Shown here piece after piece: positions 1 through 7,854 of a stretch of DNA of 28,973 nucleotides. The position numbers and the translations under genes are program-made. How positions within the stretch are numbered: the first letter of the stretch is position 1; each line of letters opens with the position of its first letter. Source of the stretch: CAYQTL01 sp964420405. GTDB lineage: Bacteria > Acidobacteriota > Thermoanaerobaculia > Thermoanaerobaculales > Sulfomarinibacteraceae. The notes beneath the pieces are model-generated. The model was not told the origin of the DNA and did no database searches. It saw nothing but the letters and a program-made list of their open reading frames with translations. The DNA lies in contig CAYQTL010000064.1 in assembly GCA_964420405.1 (NCBI GenBank), positions 1 through 28,973 on the forward strand, read 5' to 3'.

Positions 1-183
1 GGGGCGGAACCCTCTCGCAGGGGTTCCACGCCCGACCCCCGCGACGAGGCCCGGGGGCCCGCGGAGCGGGCCAGGGCGTGAGGACGCGGCGGGGGCGAGC
101 CTTCGAGGCTCGACCACGTCGTGGCCGAGCGCCCCGGCAGCGGTCCGACCGCTGCCGCCGGGCCGCCCTCCCCCCCCGGCGAC

Positions 184-211
184 ACAGAAAAGGCCGGGGA
201 CGGCCCCGGCC
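184..211 (-). terminator. Rho-independent terminator of the glutamate dehydrogenase gene
   Basis: On the minus strand an 8-bp perfect GC stem (192-199 paired with 204-211, 4-nt loop) is followed directly by TTTTCTGTG. It lies about 34 bp past the stop codon of the dehydrogenase, the normal place for its intrinsic terminator. A second perfect hairpin (136-144 with 148-156) lies further downstream and could reinforce it. The rest of 1-183 shows only GC-rich hairpins and no credible gene. Confidence 0.8.
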
Positions 212-244
212 CGTACACAGCCTCGAGCTCGGTCGAACGACGCG

Positions 245-1528
245 CTACGCCCAGCCGCGCAGGTGGCAGGCGGTGGCGACCCGCTGGATGGCGATCATGT
301 AGGCCGAGTCGCGCATGAACTCGCCGGTCTCCTCGGCGAGGTCGGCGACGGCGTGGAACGCCTGCGTCATCTTCTGATCGAGGCGCTCGAGGACCTCGTC
401 CTTGGGCCAGTAGAAGTTCGTGTTGCACTGCACCTGCTCGAAGTACGAGCACGTGACCCCGCCGGCGTTGCACAGGAAGTCCGGGATGACGAAGATCCCG
501 CGGTCCTTGAGCACCGCGTCGGCCTCCGGGGTGGTCGGACCGTTGGCGCCCTCGGCGACGATCCGCACCGAGCGCGCGATCTTCTCGACGTTGTCGGCGG
601 TGACCTGGTTCTCGAGCGCCGCCGGGATCAGGATCTCGACCTCCTGCTCGAGCCACGCCTCGGCGCCGAGCACCTCGTAGCCGGCGGCCGCAGCCTTGTC
701 CTTGTCGATGGTCCCGAACCGGTCGGTGATCGACAGCAGGAAGTCGACGTCGACGCCGTCGACCTTGCGGAAGGTGTACGCGGTGTGGTCGTCGTTGTCC
801 CAGCAGGAGACGGCCACCACCATGCCGCCGAGCTCGATGAGCAGCTTGGCGGCGTACTGGGCGACGTTGCCGAAGCCCTGGATCGACGCGCGGATACCGG
901 CGACCGGGACACCCATCCGGCCGAGAGCCTCGCGGATGGTGTAGACGACGCCGTAGCCGGTGGCCTCGGTGCGGCCCAGCGACCCGCCGAGCTCGACCGG
1001 CTTGCCTGTGATGGTGCCGGGGTAGTGCTCGCCGCGAACGCTCTCGAACTCGTCCATCATCCACACCATGTGCTGCGGGTTGGTCATCACGTCGGGCGCC
1101 GGCACGTCCCGCAGGGGGCCGATGTCGCGGGCGACCTGGCGGACCCAGCCGCGGCACAGCAGCTCCTGCTCGCGGGGCGACAGGTTGTGGGGGTCGCAGA
1201 TCACGCCGCCCTTGCCGCCGCCGAGGGGGATGTCCACGACCGCGCACTTCCAGGTCATCCAGGTGGCCAGTGCCCGCACGGTGTCGATGGTCTCCTGGGG
1301 GTGGAACCGGATGCCGCCCTTGGCCGGCCCGCGGGCGTCGTTGTGCTGCACCCGGAACCCCTTGAACACCTGGACGGTGCCGTCGTCCATCCGGACCGGG
1401 ACGGTGAAGTGGTACTCCCGCTGCGGCCACCGCAGCAGCTCCCGCATGCCGGAATCGAGCTGCAGCTTGTCCGCCACCGCGTCGAACTGACGCTGGGCCA
1501 TCGCGAACGCGTTGAACTCCTTGCTCAT
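245..1528 (-). CDS. gdhA: Glu/Leu/Phe/Val dehydrogenase, probably glutamate dehydrogenase
   Basis: The product is 427 residues, the usual length for hexameric glutamate dehydrogenases, which reversibly deaminate glutamate to 2-oxoglutarate and ammonia with NAD(P) in the cytosol. The N-terminal dimerisation domain carries the substrate and catalytic lysines in GPAKGG (K70), TWKCAV (K94) and GGGKGG (K106). A Rossmann domain begins at IQGFGNVAQ, and AEGANGPTTPEAD follows near the C-terminus. I chose the ATG at 1528 because GGGAGG lies just upstream and homology starts here; the open frame runs on upstream but that part is low-complexity and crosses the hexamer repeat. A promoter lies about 60 bp upstream and a terminator follows. 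It appears to be a single-gene unit. Glutamate rather than leucine specificity is inferred from overall similarity; I cannot prove it from the sequence alone. Confidence 0.95.
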   Translation of the reverse strand: MSKEFNAFAMAQRQFDAVADKLQLDSGMRELLRWPQREYHFTVPVRMDDGTVQVFKGFRVQHNDARGPAKGGIRFHPQETIDTVRALATWMTWKCAVVDIPLGGGKGGVICDPHNLSPREQELLCRGWVRQVARDIGPLRDVPAPDVMTNPQHMVWMMDEFESVRGEHYPGTITGKPVELGGSLGRTEATGYGVVYTIREALGRMGVPVAGIRASIQGFGNVAQYAAKLLIELGGMVVAVSCWDNDDHTAYTFRKVDGVDVDFLLSITDRFGTIDKDKAAAAGYEVLGAEAWLEQEVEILIPAALENQVTADNVEKIARSVRIVAEGANGPTTPEADAVLKDRGIFVIPDFLCNAGGVTCSYFEQVQCNTNFYWPKDEVLERLDQKMTQAFHAVADLAEETGEFMRDSAYMIAIQRVATACHLRGWA

Positions 1529-1594
1529 CTCATCCCTCCCTTGCCGCGCTCCCGGACGGCGCCCTCCACCGGTCCCGCCGCCCAAACGACGCAT

Positions 1595-1623
1595 GTTATA
1601 CGCGCTGGGAAACCCGCCGTCAA
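1595..1623 (-). promoter_or_regulatory. Sigma-70-type promoter for gdhA
   Basis: Read on the minus strand, TTGACG (1623-1618) and TATAAC (1600-1595) are separated by exactly 17 bp. This predicts transcription starting near 1588 and a leader of about 60 nt before the dehydrogenase ATG at 1528. Confidence 0.75.
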
Positions 1624-1670
1624 CCGGAGTTTGTGAATTTTGGTGCGAGCAGTAGAGCCCCTGCTGCCTC

Positions 1671-1822
1671 CGATCCCGGTCCCGATCCCGATCCCGATCC
1701 CGATCCCGATCCCGATGGTCTGGAGACGGGCCCGGAACGGCCGCCGGTGAGCTCCGGCTCCATGCCCGACCAGGGATGTCGGCGCCGACCCCTTCGTCCG
1801 TCGGGAACGGGATCGGGATCGG
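1671..1822. repeat. Hexamer-bounded inverted-repeat element, copy 1
   Basis: Six perfect CCCGAT units (1681-1716), preceded by one variant unit, form the left end. GGGATCGGGATCGG (1809-1822) forms the right end, so the two ends are inverted repeats about 90 bp apart. The element lies in the intergenic region between gdhA and the glycosyltransferase. A second element with the same architecture, and an identical stretch TCGGGAACGGGATCGGGA at its right end, lies at 4039-4231. The open frames crossing it translate to DPDPDP and are not coding. It could be a non-autonomous mobile or REP/BIME-like element. Confidence 0.7.
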
Positions 1823-1864
1823 CCCGACGAGTGTCACGGAGGCCGGATCGGGGATACTCCGACG

Positions 1865-2980
1865 GTGCGGATCCTCCACGTCCTGGAGAAGAACCGGCCG
1901 ACGACGGGGTCGGTGGTCCAGATGATGGCCGCGGCCGCGGGACAGGCGCGGCGCGGGCACGAGGTGGCGGTGGCGTCGCGCGCCGGCGGGCAGCTCGAGG
2001 ACCCGTGCGCCGAGGCCGGCGTCCGCTTCGTGCCGTCGCGGTTGCGGCACGGGCTCGACGTCGCTGCCGCGGGTCGACTCCGGCCGGAGCTGCGGCGGGC
2101 CGACATCGTCCACGTCCACAAGGGGCGGGCCCACGGCGTGGCGCTGCTCGGCGCGATCGGCCTCGGGCGTCGCCCGGCGCTGGTCGTCAACCGCGGGGTG
2201 CTGTTCCCGCTCGACGCGCTCAACCGGTGGAAGTACCTCCACCCGCGGGTCGCGGCGGTCGTGTGCGTCGCGGAGGCAGTCCGTGCCGTCGTGATCCGCA
2301 CCGCCGGCGTGCGGCCGGATCGCGCGGTCACCGTCCACGCCGGCACCGACGTCGACCGGTTCTCGCCGGAGGCCGCCGACCGCGGGCGCGTCCGCCGCGA
2401 GCTCGGGCTCGAGGCCCACCACCTCCTCGTCGGGACCGTCTCGGCCCGCGACTGGAAGGGCTGGCGCGAGACCGCCGAGGCCGTCGCCGCGAGCGCCCGG
2501 CCCGAGCTCCGCCTGCTCGTCGTCGGCTGCGAAACCGAGGCCGCCCGCTCGGCGATCGTCGAGGCGACCCGGCCGCTGCTCGGCGACCGCGTGACCGTCC
2601 TCGGCGAGCGTCACGACATGCCCGACGTCCTCGCCGCGTGCGACGTCGTGGTCGACGCCTCGTGGGCCGGGACCGGGATCACCGGCACGATCCGCGAGGC
2701 GATGGCCCTCGCGCGCGCCGTCGTCGCCACCGACTGCGGCGGTAACTCCGAGCTCGTGCTCCACGGCGAGTGCGGCCTCCTCGTCCCGCCGCGCGACCTC
2801 GCCGCCCTCACCGCCGCGATCGCCCGCCTCGCCCCCGACCCGTCCCTCCGCAGCCGACTGGGCCACACCGCCCGCCAACGCGTCGTCAGCGAGTTCTCTC
2901 TCGAACGCCGTCTCGACCGCCTCGAGTCCGTCTACCGCCACGCCCTCGGCACCCCTCCTGACGCGACGCGTCGTCCCTAG
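1865..2980 (+). CDS. Glycosyltransferase family 4 (GT-B fold)
   Basis: The 371-residue product begins MRILHVLEKN from a GTG codon, with the N-terminal acceptor-binding Rossmann half typical of GT4 enzymes (glycan or lipopolysaccharide-type sugar transfer from a nucleotide sugar at the inner face of the membrane). The C-terminal donor-binding half shows VGTVSARDWKGW, followed by GTGITGTIREAMALARAVVATDCGGNSELV, the family's conserved glutamate and glycine-rich nucleotide-sugar region. Homology ends at the ALGTPPD tail. The gene stands alone with no glycan cluster around it, so its acceptor and donor cannot be inferred. Its start follows the hexamer element; I see no strong Shine-Dalgarno before the GTG, so the start is moderately certain. 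Confidence 0.88.
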   Translation: MRILHVLEKNRPTTGSVVQMMAAAAGQARRGHEVAVASRAGGQLEDPCAEAGVRFVPSRLRHGLDVAAAGRLRPELRRADIVHVHKGRAHGVALLGAIGLGRRPALVVNRGVLFPLDALNRWKYLHPRVAAVVCVAEAVRAVVIRTAGVRPDRAVTVHAGTDVDRFSPEAADRGRVRRELGLEAHHLLVGTVSARDWKGWRETAEAVAASARPELRLLVVGCETEAARSAIVEATRPLLGDRVTVLGERHDMPDVLAACDVVVDASWAGTGITGTIREAMALARAVVATDCGGNSELVLHGECGLLVPPRDLAALTAAIARLAPDPSLRSRLGHTARQRVVSEFSLERRLDRLESVYRHALGTPPDATRRP

Positions 2981-3047
2981 ACGATTCGCGGGTGCACGAA
3001 GGGCCTGATCCCGGCGGGATCAGGCCCCTCGCGCATCCGCGAATCGT
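2981..3047. terminator. Nested inverted-repeat terminator between GT4 gene and tRNA-Asn
   Basis: A perfect 12-bp stem (3001-3012 with 3016-3027, loop GGC) sits inside an outer perfect 11-bp inverted repeat (2981-2991 with 3037-3047). It begins right after the glycosyltransferase stop and ends right at the tRNA-Asn 3' end, so it can serve both converging transcripts. There is no T-tract on either strand. Confidence 0.65.
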
Positions 3048-3049
3048 GT

Positions 3050-3124
3050 TGGCTCCGCAGGAGGGATTTGAACCCCCAACCTAGTGGTTAACAGCCACCC
3101 GCTCTACCATTGAGCTACTGCGGA
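3050..3124 (-). tRNA. tRNA-Asn (anticodon GTT)
   Basis: On the minus strand the 75-nt sequence folds as a tRNA. The acceptor TCCGCAG pairs with CTGCGGA, with discriminator G and an encoded CCA (3052-3050). The D arm is TAGCTCAATGGTAGAGC, the anticodon loop CTGTTAA carries GTT, and the T arm contains GGTTCAAATCC. A promoter is visible upstream. Confidence 0.97.
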
Positions 3125-3147
3125 GCACGCAACGGCAGAGGGCCGAC

Positions 3148-3175
3148 ATTGTAGGTCGTCACGGCCGGTTGTCAA
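3148..3175 (-). promoter_or_regulatory. Sigma-70-type promoter for tRNA-Asn
   Basis: On the minus strand TTGACA (3175-3170, overlapping the stop codon of the upstream DUF3891 gene) and TACAAT (3153-3148) are separated by 16 bp. Transcription would start near 3141, about 17 nt before the mature tRNA 5' end. Confidence 0.8.
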
Positions 3176-3978
3176 CCGGTCGCCGACGGGCGCAGCAGCG
3201 TGAACGTCAGCCGCTCGACGGGGGCTCGAGCCATCGCCTCGCGGAGCGCGTCGTCCGACTCGAACCGCGCCGTCGGCAGTCTCCGCGCCTCGATCTGGAG
3301 CCGTACCTTGTCGCCCTCCAGGGGCCACGGCTGCATCTTCCACGCGCGGGGCCCGACCGGCTCGACATGGATCGTGGCGGGCGTGAAACCGGCGGTCATG
3401 CCTCGCACCTCGAAGGGGCCGTCCATGCCGGCGCACAGGCGCACCGACACGCCGTCGCAGGCAACCAGCAGCATCCGGTTGGCCTCCCGGCCGGAGTCGT
3501 CGATGTAGCGTTCATAGCGGGCGTCGTCGGAAAGGGACTCCCGCCACGACGCCTGCATCCGCTCCATCTCGGCGCGGAACGCTTCGGCCTGGCGGGCCGC
3601 GAACGTGTCACCGGCGTCGAGCAGGTCGCCAGTCTTGGCCGCGGCGAAACGGGCGAAGTGCTCCGCCACCAGCAGACCGGCGTACCGGCAGTGCATCGCC
3701 GCCCGGGCGACGCTGCGGCGCCAGATCTCGACGTGGGTGGCGGCCTCCATCCGGTCGAAGGTCCGCGGGCGGCCGTCGTCGTCGACCACCGGGGCGGCGT
3801 CGTACTCGCTCCAGCCGGCGTCGTGCAGCAGGATCGCCGTCAGCACCTCGGCGCGCGGCCGTGGACGGGCGAACCGGCGGTTGCCCCAGTGCTCGGCGAG
3901 CTGCCACGCCGCCCAGGCGTGGGACACCTGCGGAATGGCGAAGGGGCCGGCGGCGTCGTCCTCGCGGAGGAGAAACAT
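3172..3978 (-). CDS. DUF3891 family protein
   Basis: The 268-residue product starts MFLLREDD and matches the uncharacterised DUF3891 family. Features include the N-terminal PQVSHAWAAWQLAEHWGN helix, LLHDAGWSEYD with a histidine-aspartate pair reminiscent of HD-type metal sites, and HCRYAGLLVAEHF. No signal peptide or membrane segment is present, so it should be cytosolic. The ATG at 3978 is preferred over one 20 codons upstream because family homology begins at MFLL. Its 3' end carries the -35 box of the tRNA-Asn promoter. Function is unknown; the histidines hint at a metal-dependent hydrolase but that is only an inference. Confidence 0.85.
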   Translation of the reverse strand: MFLLREDDAAGPFAIPQVSHAWAAWQLAEHWGNRRFARPRPRAEVLTAILLHDAGWSEYDAAPVVDDDGRPRTFDRMEAATHVEIWRRSVARAAMHCRYAGLLVAEHFARFAAAKTGDLLDAGDTFAARQAEAFRAEMERMQASWRESLSDDARYERYIDDSGREANRMLLVACDGVSVRLCAGMDGPFEVRGMTAGFTPATIHVEPVGPRAWKMQPWPLEGDKVRLQIEARRLPTARFESDDALREAMARAPVERLTFTLLRPSATG

Positions 3979-4038
3979 GGTGGGCCATTGTAGCGCCGCC
4001 GCCGCACTCCACCCCAGGGACAGCTCGCGACACCACAT

Positions 4039-4231
4039 CCGATCCCGATCCCGATGGAGGGGCCACGAGGAGCACCCTCGAGTGCGACCCGGTTCCAGTG
4101 GCGGAACCAGCGCGGTGCGAGAGGAACGCGGTCGGAGACGGAACCGTCGGACAGAGGGATCGTCAGGGGACGGCCTGGCCCGTAGGAAGGCACCGCGTCG
4201 GGAACGGGATCGGGATCGGGATCGGGATCGG
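4039..4231. repeat. Hexamer-bounded inverted-repeat element, copy 2
   Basis: The left end has two full CCCGAT units (4044-4055) with a partial unit before them. The right end has four GGGATC units (4206-4229). The ends are inverted with about 150 bp between them. The right end shares TCGGGAACGGGATCGGGA with copy 1 (1671-1822), and both copies have CCCGATGG at the inner edge of the left array. The interiors do not look alike by eye. It fills the intergenic region between the divergent DUF3891 and phosphohexomutase genes, ending about 38 bp before the latter's start. Confidence 0.7.
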
Positions 4232-4268
4232 AAGAAAGGCGGTCGCAGAGCGGTGGAGGCCGGTCCAC

Positions 4269-5696
4269 ATGCTACCCTTCCGCCCGGAAATGGTGCACTT
4301 CGGGACCTCGGGCTGGCGCGGCGTCATCGGCCGCGAGATCACGTTCCGGCAGGTGCGGGTGGCGACCCGCGCCCTGCTGGACACCCTCGCCGCGGCGGGC
4401 ACGCCGGCGGAGCGGATCGTGATCGGCTACGACACCCGGATGCTGTCGGAGAAGTTCGCCGACGCGGCCGCACAGCTGATCGCGGCTGCGGGCGTGCCGG
4501 TGGAGGTGACCACCCGGGACGTGCCGTCACCCGTGGTCGCCGCCATGGTCGTGGACCGCGGCGCCACCGCGGGCCTCAACTTCACGGCCAGCCACAACCC
4601 TCCCGAGTACAACGGCCTCAAGGTGTACACCTCGGACGGAATCCTCGCGCCAACGGCCTACACCGACCCGATCGAAGCCCGTGCCCGCGAGCTGGAGGCC
4701 GACTGGGACGACACGTTCTTCCCGCGGCCCGGGCTGATCACACGCCACGATCCGAAGGCGGACTACCTGGCGGCGCTGGCGCGGCTGGTGGACTGGGACG
4801 CGATCCGGTCGAGCGGGCTGCGGATGGTGGTCGACCCGCTGTTCGGCACAACCCGGGAGTACCTCGACCACATCCTGCTCGAGCACGAGATCCCGGTCAC
4901 GGTCATCCACAACACCCGGGACCCCTACTTCGGCGGGTACTCGCCAGACTGCACCTCCGAGAACCTGTCGCGGCTGCGGGACGTGATGCGACGGACCACC
5001 GCCCATCTCGGCCTCGCCACCGACGGCGACGGCGACCGGTTCGGGGTCCTCGACCAGGGTGCGCGGATGTGCGAGTCCTGCCAGACGCTGGCGCTGGTGC
5101 TCGACTACCTCGCGCGCCGGCGGGGGCTCACCGGCACGGTCGGCAGGACCCTGGCCACCAGCCAGCTGATCGACGCCGTCGCCGCGGAGCACGGTCTTGA
5201 GGTGGTCGAGACCCCGGTCGGGTTCAAGAACTTCGGCCCGGCGCTGGTGGCCGGTGACCTCGAGTACGCGGCGGAGGAGAGCGCCGGACTTGCGTGGCGG
5301 GCCCACCTGCCCGAGCGCGACGGCCTGCTCGCATGCCTGCTGGTGGCCGAGATGGTCGCGGTGGAGGGCAAGGGTGTCCTCGAGCTGTCCCAGGACCTAG
5401 CGACGCGGGTCGGCTCGTGGTCGTTCCGTCGGATCCAGATACCCCTCACCGAGCGCGGCCGCCAGCTGTTCGAGAAGCGTCTCCACCAGCAGTGGAAGAC
5501 GCTCGACGGCCGCCCGGTGGTGCGGGTCGACCGTCGCGACGGCCTCAAGCTGGTGCTCGAGGGCGGCAGCTGGATCCTCGCGCGGGTTTCGGGGACCGAG
5601 CCCAAGATCCGCCTCTACGCCGAGGGACGCACGTCCGAGGACATGCGTCACCTCATGCACCAGGTACGACAACTCTTCACCCACCGGAGGATGTGA
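4269..5696 (+). CDS. Alpha-D-phosphohexomutase (phosphoglucomutase/phosphomannomutase type)
   Basis: The 475-residue enzyme should interconvert hexose 1- and 6-phosphates in the cytosol. It contains FGTSGWRG near the N-terminus, the phosphoserine loop NFTASHNPPEYNG with catalytic S108, the magnesium loop ATDGDGDRFG, the sugar-binding EESAG, and the C-terminal phosphate-binding SGTEPKIRLYAEG. All four functional loops of the superfamily are intact. The start at 4269 is chosen because GGAGG sits nine bases upstream; an ATG at 4290 (MVHFGTSGW) is an alternative without a good ribosome site. It is 3 bp from enolase and probably co-transcribed with it. Glucose versus mannose versus glucosamine preference cannot be read from the sequence. 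Confidence 0.93.
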   Translation: MLPFRPEMVHFGTSGWRGVIGREITFRQVRVATRALLDTLAAAGTPAERIVIGYDTRMLSEKFADAAAQLIAAAGVPVEVTTRDVPSPVVAAMVVDRGATAGLNFTASHNPPEYNGLKVYTSDGILAPTAYTDPIEARARELEADWDDTFFPRPGLITRHDPKADYLAALARLVDWDAIRSSGLRMVVDPLFGTTREYLDHILLEHEIPVTVIHNTRDPYFGGYSPDCTSENLSRLRDVMRRTTAHLGLATDGDGDRFGVLDQGARMCESCQTLALVLDYLARRRGLTGTVGRTLATSQLIDAVAAEHGLEVVETPVGFKNFGPALVAGDLEYAAEESAGLAWRAHLPERDGLLACLLVAEMVAVEGKGVLELSQDLATRVGSWSFRRIQIPLTERGRQLFEKRLHQQWKTLDGRPVVRVDRRDGLKLVLEGGSWILARVSGTEPKIRLYAEGRTSEDMRHLMHQVRQLFTHRRM

Positions 5697-5699
5697 ATC

Positions 5700-6989
5700 A
5701 TGTTCGACATCGAGTTCGTGTCCGGACGCGAGGTCCTCGACTCGCGAGGCAACCCCACCGTCGAGGCCGAGGTCGTGCTGTCCTCGGGCATCGTCGGCCG
5801 GGCGATCGTGCCCTCGGGCGCCTCCACCGGCGCCCGCGAGGCCCTGGAGCTGCGCGACGGCGACGCCGAGCGGTTCCTCGGCAAGGGCGTACTGCGCGCC
5901 GTCGAGCACGTCAACGGCCAGCTCGCCGAGGCGGTCGAAGGGCTCGACGCCCGCGACCAGCTCGGCGTCGACCAGGCGCTGCTCGAGACCGACGGCACCG
6001 ACACCAAGGGCGCGATGGGCGCCAACGCGATCCTGGCGGTGTCGCTGTCGGTGGCACATGCCGCCGCCGAGGCGTCCGGGCTGCCGCTGTACCAGTACCT
6101 CGGCGGCTGCGGCGCCCGCGAGCTGCCGGTGCCGCTGATGAACATCGTCAACGGCGGCGCCCACGCCGACAACTCGGTCGACTTCCAGGAGTTCATGATC
6201 TGCCCGGTCGGCTTCCCGTCGTTCTCCGAGGGGCTGCGGGCCGGCGTCGAGGTGTTCCACACCCTCAAGAAGGTGCTGTCGACCCGCGGCCTCGCCACCG
6301 CGGTCGGCGACGAAGGCGGCTTCGCGCCCGACCTCGGCTCCAACCGCGAGGCCCTCGAGCTGATCATGGAGGCGATCGAGAAGGCCGGCTACGAGCCCGG
6401 CACCCAGATCGGCCTCGCCCTCGACGTCGCGGCGTCGGAGTTCTTCGCCGACGGCGCCTACAACCTCGACGGCGAAGGTCGCCGCGGCCTGTCGTCCGAC
6501 GACCTGATCGGCGTGCTCTCCGAGATGGTCGACGCCTTCCCGATCCTGTCCGTCGAGGACGGGCTCGCCGAGGGCGACTGGGACGGCTGGAAGAAGCTCA
6601 ACGACGCCCTCGGCGGCCGCGTCCAGCTGGTCGGCGACGACCTGTTCGTCACCAACACCCGCATCATCGCCGAGGGGATCGCCCGCGGCGTCGCCAACTC
6701 GGTGCTCATCAAGCTCAACCAGATCGGCACCCTGTCGGAGACCCTCGACGCCATCCAGATGACCCACAAGGCGGGCTGGACGGCGGTCATCTCCCACCGC
6801 TCGGGCGAGTCGGAGGACACCACCATCGCCGACCTGGCGGTGGCCATGAACACCGGCCTGATCAAGACCGGCTCGGCGAGCCGCACCGACCGGATCGCCA
6901 AGTACAACCGCCTCCTGAGGATCGAGGACGAGCTCGAGGATGCCGCCCGGTACCGCGGGCGGTCGGCGTTCGCCCGCGGGGAGCGGTGA
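5700..6989 (+). CDS. eno: Enolase (phosphopyruvate hydratase)
   Basis: The 429-residue product is a full-length enolase, converting 2-phosphoglycerate to phosphoenolpyruvate in glycolysis. It opens with EFVSGREVLDSRGNPTVEAEV. Metal ligands lie in ALDVAASEFF, SVEDGLAEGDWDGWKKL and LVGDDLFVTN. The catalytic lysine is in the signature LIKLNQIGTLSETLDAI and the substrate histidine in SHRSGESEDTTIADL. A GGAGG site precedes the ATG by about 10 bases. The stop overlaps the next gene (GTGA), so eno and the ftsB-like gene are translationally coupled. The eno-ftsB order is conserved in many bacteria. Confidence 0.98.
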   Translation: MFDIEFVSGREVLDSRGNPTVEAEVVLSSGIVGRAIVPSGASTGAREALELRDGDAERFLGKGVLRAVEHVNGQLAEAVEGLDARDQLGVDQALLETDGTDTKGAMGANAILAVSLSVAHAAAEASGLPLYQYLGGCGARELPVPLMNIVNGGAHADNSVDFQEFMICPVGFPSFSEGLRAGVEVFHTLKKVLSTRGLATAVGDEGGFAPDLGSNREALELIMEAIEKAGYEPGTQIGLALDVAASEFFADGAYNLDGEGRRGLSSDDLIGVLSEMVDAFPILSVEDGLAEGDWDGWKKLNDALGGRVQLVGDDLFVTNTRIIAEGIARGVANSVLIKLNQIGTLSETLDAIQMTHKAGWTAVISHRSGESEDTTIADLAVAMNTGLIKTGSASRTDRIAKYNRLLRIEDELEDAARYRGRSAFARGER

Positions 6990-7330
6990 AGCGGCTGCCC
7001 CTGCTGCTGGCGGCGGTGGCCGCGCTGGTGGCGCTCGGCGTGCTGTCGAGCGTCGCCACCCAGGGCTTCAGGGTCCTCGGCGACGCCGAGGCCGAGCGCG
7101 ACCGGCTGCTCTCCGAGCGCACCCGGCTGGAGTCGGAGATCGAGCACCTCGAGGTCACCCTCGAGGCCCTGCGCACCGACCCCGAGGCGGTCGAGACCCT
7201 CGCCCGGCGGGAGCTCGGATTCGTGCGCCCCGGCGAGCGGGTCCTGGTGCTCGCCACCCCGGTCCCGCCGCCGCCGCCGTCGTCCTTGACAGTCGGCTCG
7301 CCGGACCCTATACTCACTCTCCGCGATTGA
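6986..7330 (+). CDS. ftsB: FtsB/DivIC-type septum formation initiator
   Basis: The 114-residue protein has a short cytoplasmic start, one membrane helix (LPLLLAAVAALVALGVLSSV, residues 4-23), then a periplasmic coiled coil (DAEAERDRLLSERTRLESEIEHLEVTLEALR). Next comes the FtsB-family block TDPEAVETLARRELGFVRPGERV and a proline-rich tail. It should act with FtsL and FtsQ in the divisome. It starts at a GTG that overlaps the enolase stop, a junction found in other bacteria, which supports the assignment. The tail codons contain the promoter of tRNA-fMet. Confidence 0.88.
   Translation: MKRLPLLLAAVAALVALGVLSSVATQGFRVLGDAEAERDRLLSERTRLESEIEHLEVTLEALRTDPEAVETLARRELGFVRPGERVLVLATPVPPPPPSSLTVGSPDPILTLRD
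7286..7314 (+). promoter_or_regulatory. Consensus sigma-70 promoter for tRNA-fMet
   Basis: TTGACA (7286-7291) and TATACT (7309-7314) are separated by 17 bp, a nearly perfect sigma-70 promoter. It is embedded in the last codons of the ftsB-like gene. Transcription would start near 7321, about 37 nt before the tRNA. Confidence 0.85.
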
Positions 7331-7357
7331 CGCTTCGCGCCGGTCGCAACAACATCT

Positions 7358-7490
<133 letters not shown>

Positions 7491-7497
7491 GGGATCA

Positions 7498-7518
7498 GGC
7501 GGCCGTCGGACGGCCGCC
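7498..7518. repeat. Perfect 10-bp palindrome downstream of tRNA-fMet
   Basis: GGCGGCCGTC and GACGGCCGCC flank one central base. It may be a second terminator hairpin. No T-tract follows. I see no gene between here and the promoter at 7733. Confidence 0.5.
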
Positions 7519-7732
7519 CGGGCGAAACGAAGAGGGAACGGCCTCGAGCGGGGTCGTCGGTCCTCGAGCGGACCGGACGGGCCGAGGCGGGCGACATCGG
7601 TCCGATCGATGCCGCAGCCGTGGCGGGTGACGAGGACCGGGCGACGGGTCGCCGCCGTGGTGGGCGACCACGTGCCGGCGATCACCGGCGCCGCCGGTTC
7701 TCCCGGAGCCCGGCGCCCGATACCCGGGTGCG

Positions 7733-7784
7733 TTGACAACGACATTCCGAAAGTATACTGTGTTTATGCCATCGCTCGCGATGG
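7733..7784 (+). promoter_or_regulatory. Promoter and structured leader of the GVDPITGE gene
   Basis: TTGACA (7733-7738) and TATACT (7754-7759) have a short 15-bp spacer. A start is predicted near 7766, where an 11-codon ATG frame begins (7766-7801). A hairpin CCATCG-CTCG-CGATGG (7769-7784) sits at the 5' end of the transcript. The -10 context CCGAAAGTATACT closely matches CCGAAGGTATACT at 11308-11320. Confidence 0.6.
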
Positions 7785-7854
7785 TCCGTCCACGCTGCTG
7801 ACGCTCTGGAGCCGGCCGCCCACGGTCGCCGCTCCCGGGAATCAGGAGCAGATC

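Noticed and set aside
1671..1822. Hexamer arrays as a CRISPR array
   Set aside because: The units are 6 bp, contiguous and without spacers.
1633..2745. A plus frame starting with DPDPDPDP and rich in Arg/Gly/Pro
   Set aside because: It reads through the hexamer array and is out of frame with the glycosyltransferase; no homology.
245..2941. An 898-codon minus frame covering gdhA and continuing far upstream
   Set aside because: Only residues from the ATG at 1528 match dehydrogenases; the extension crosses the promoter, the hexamer array (RDRDRD) and the antisense of the glycosyltransferase.
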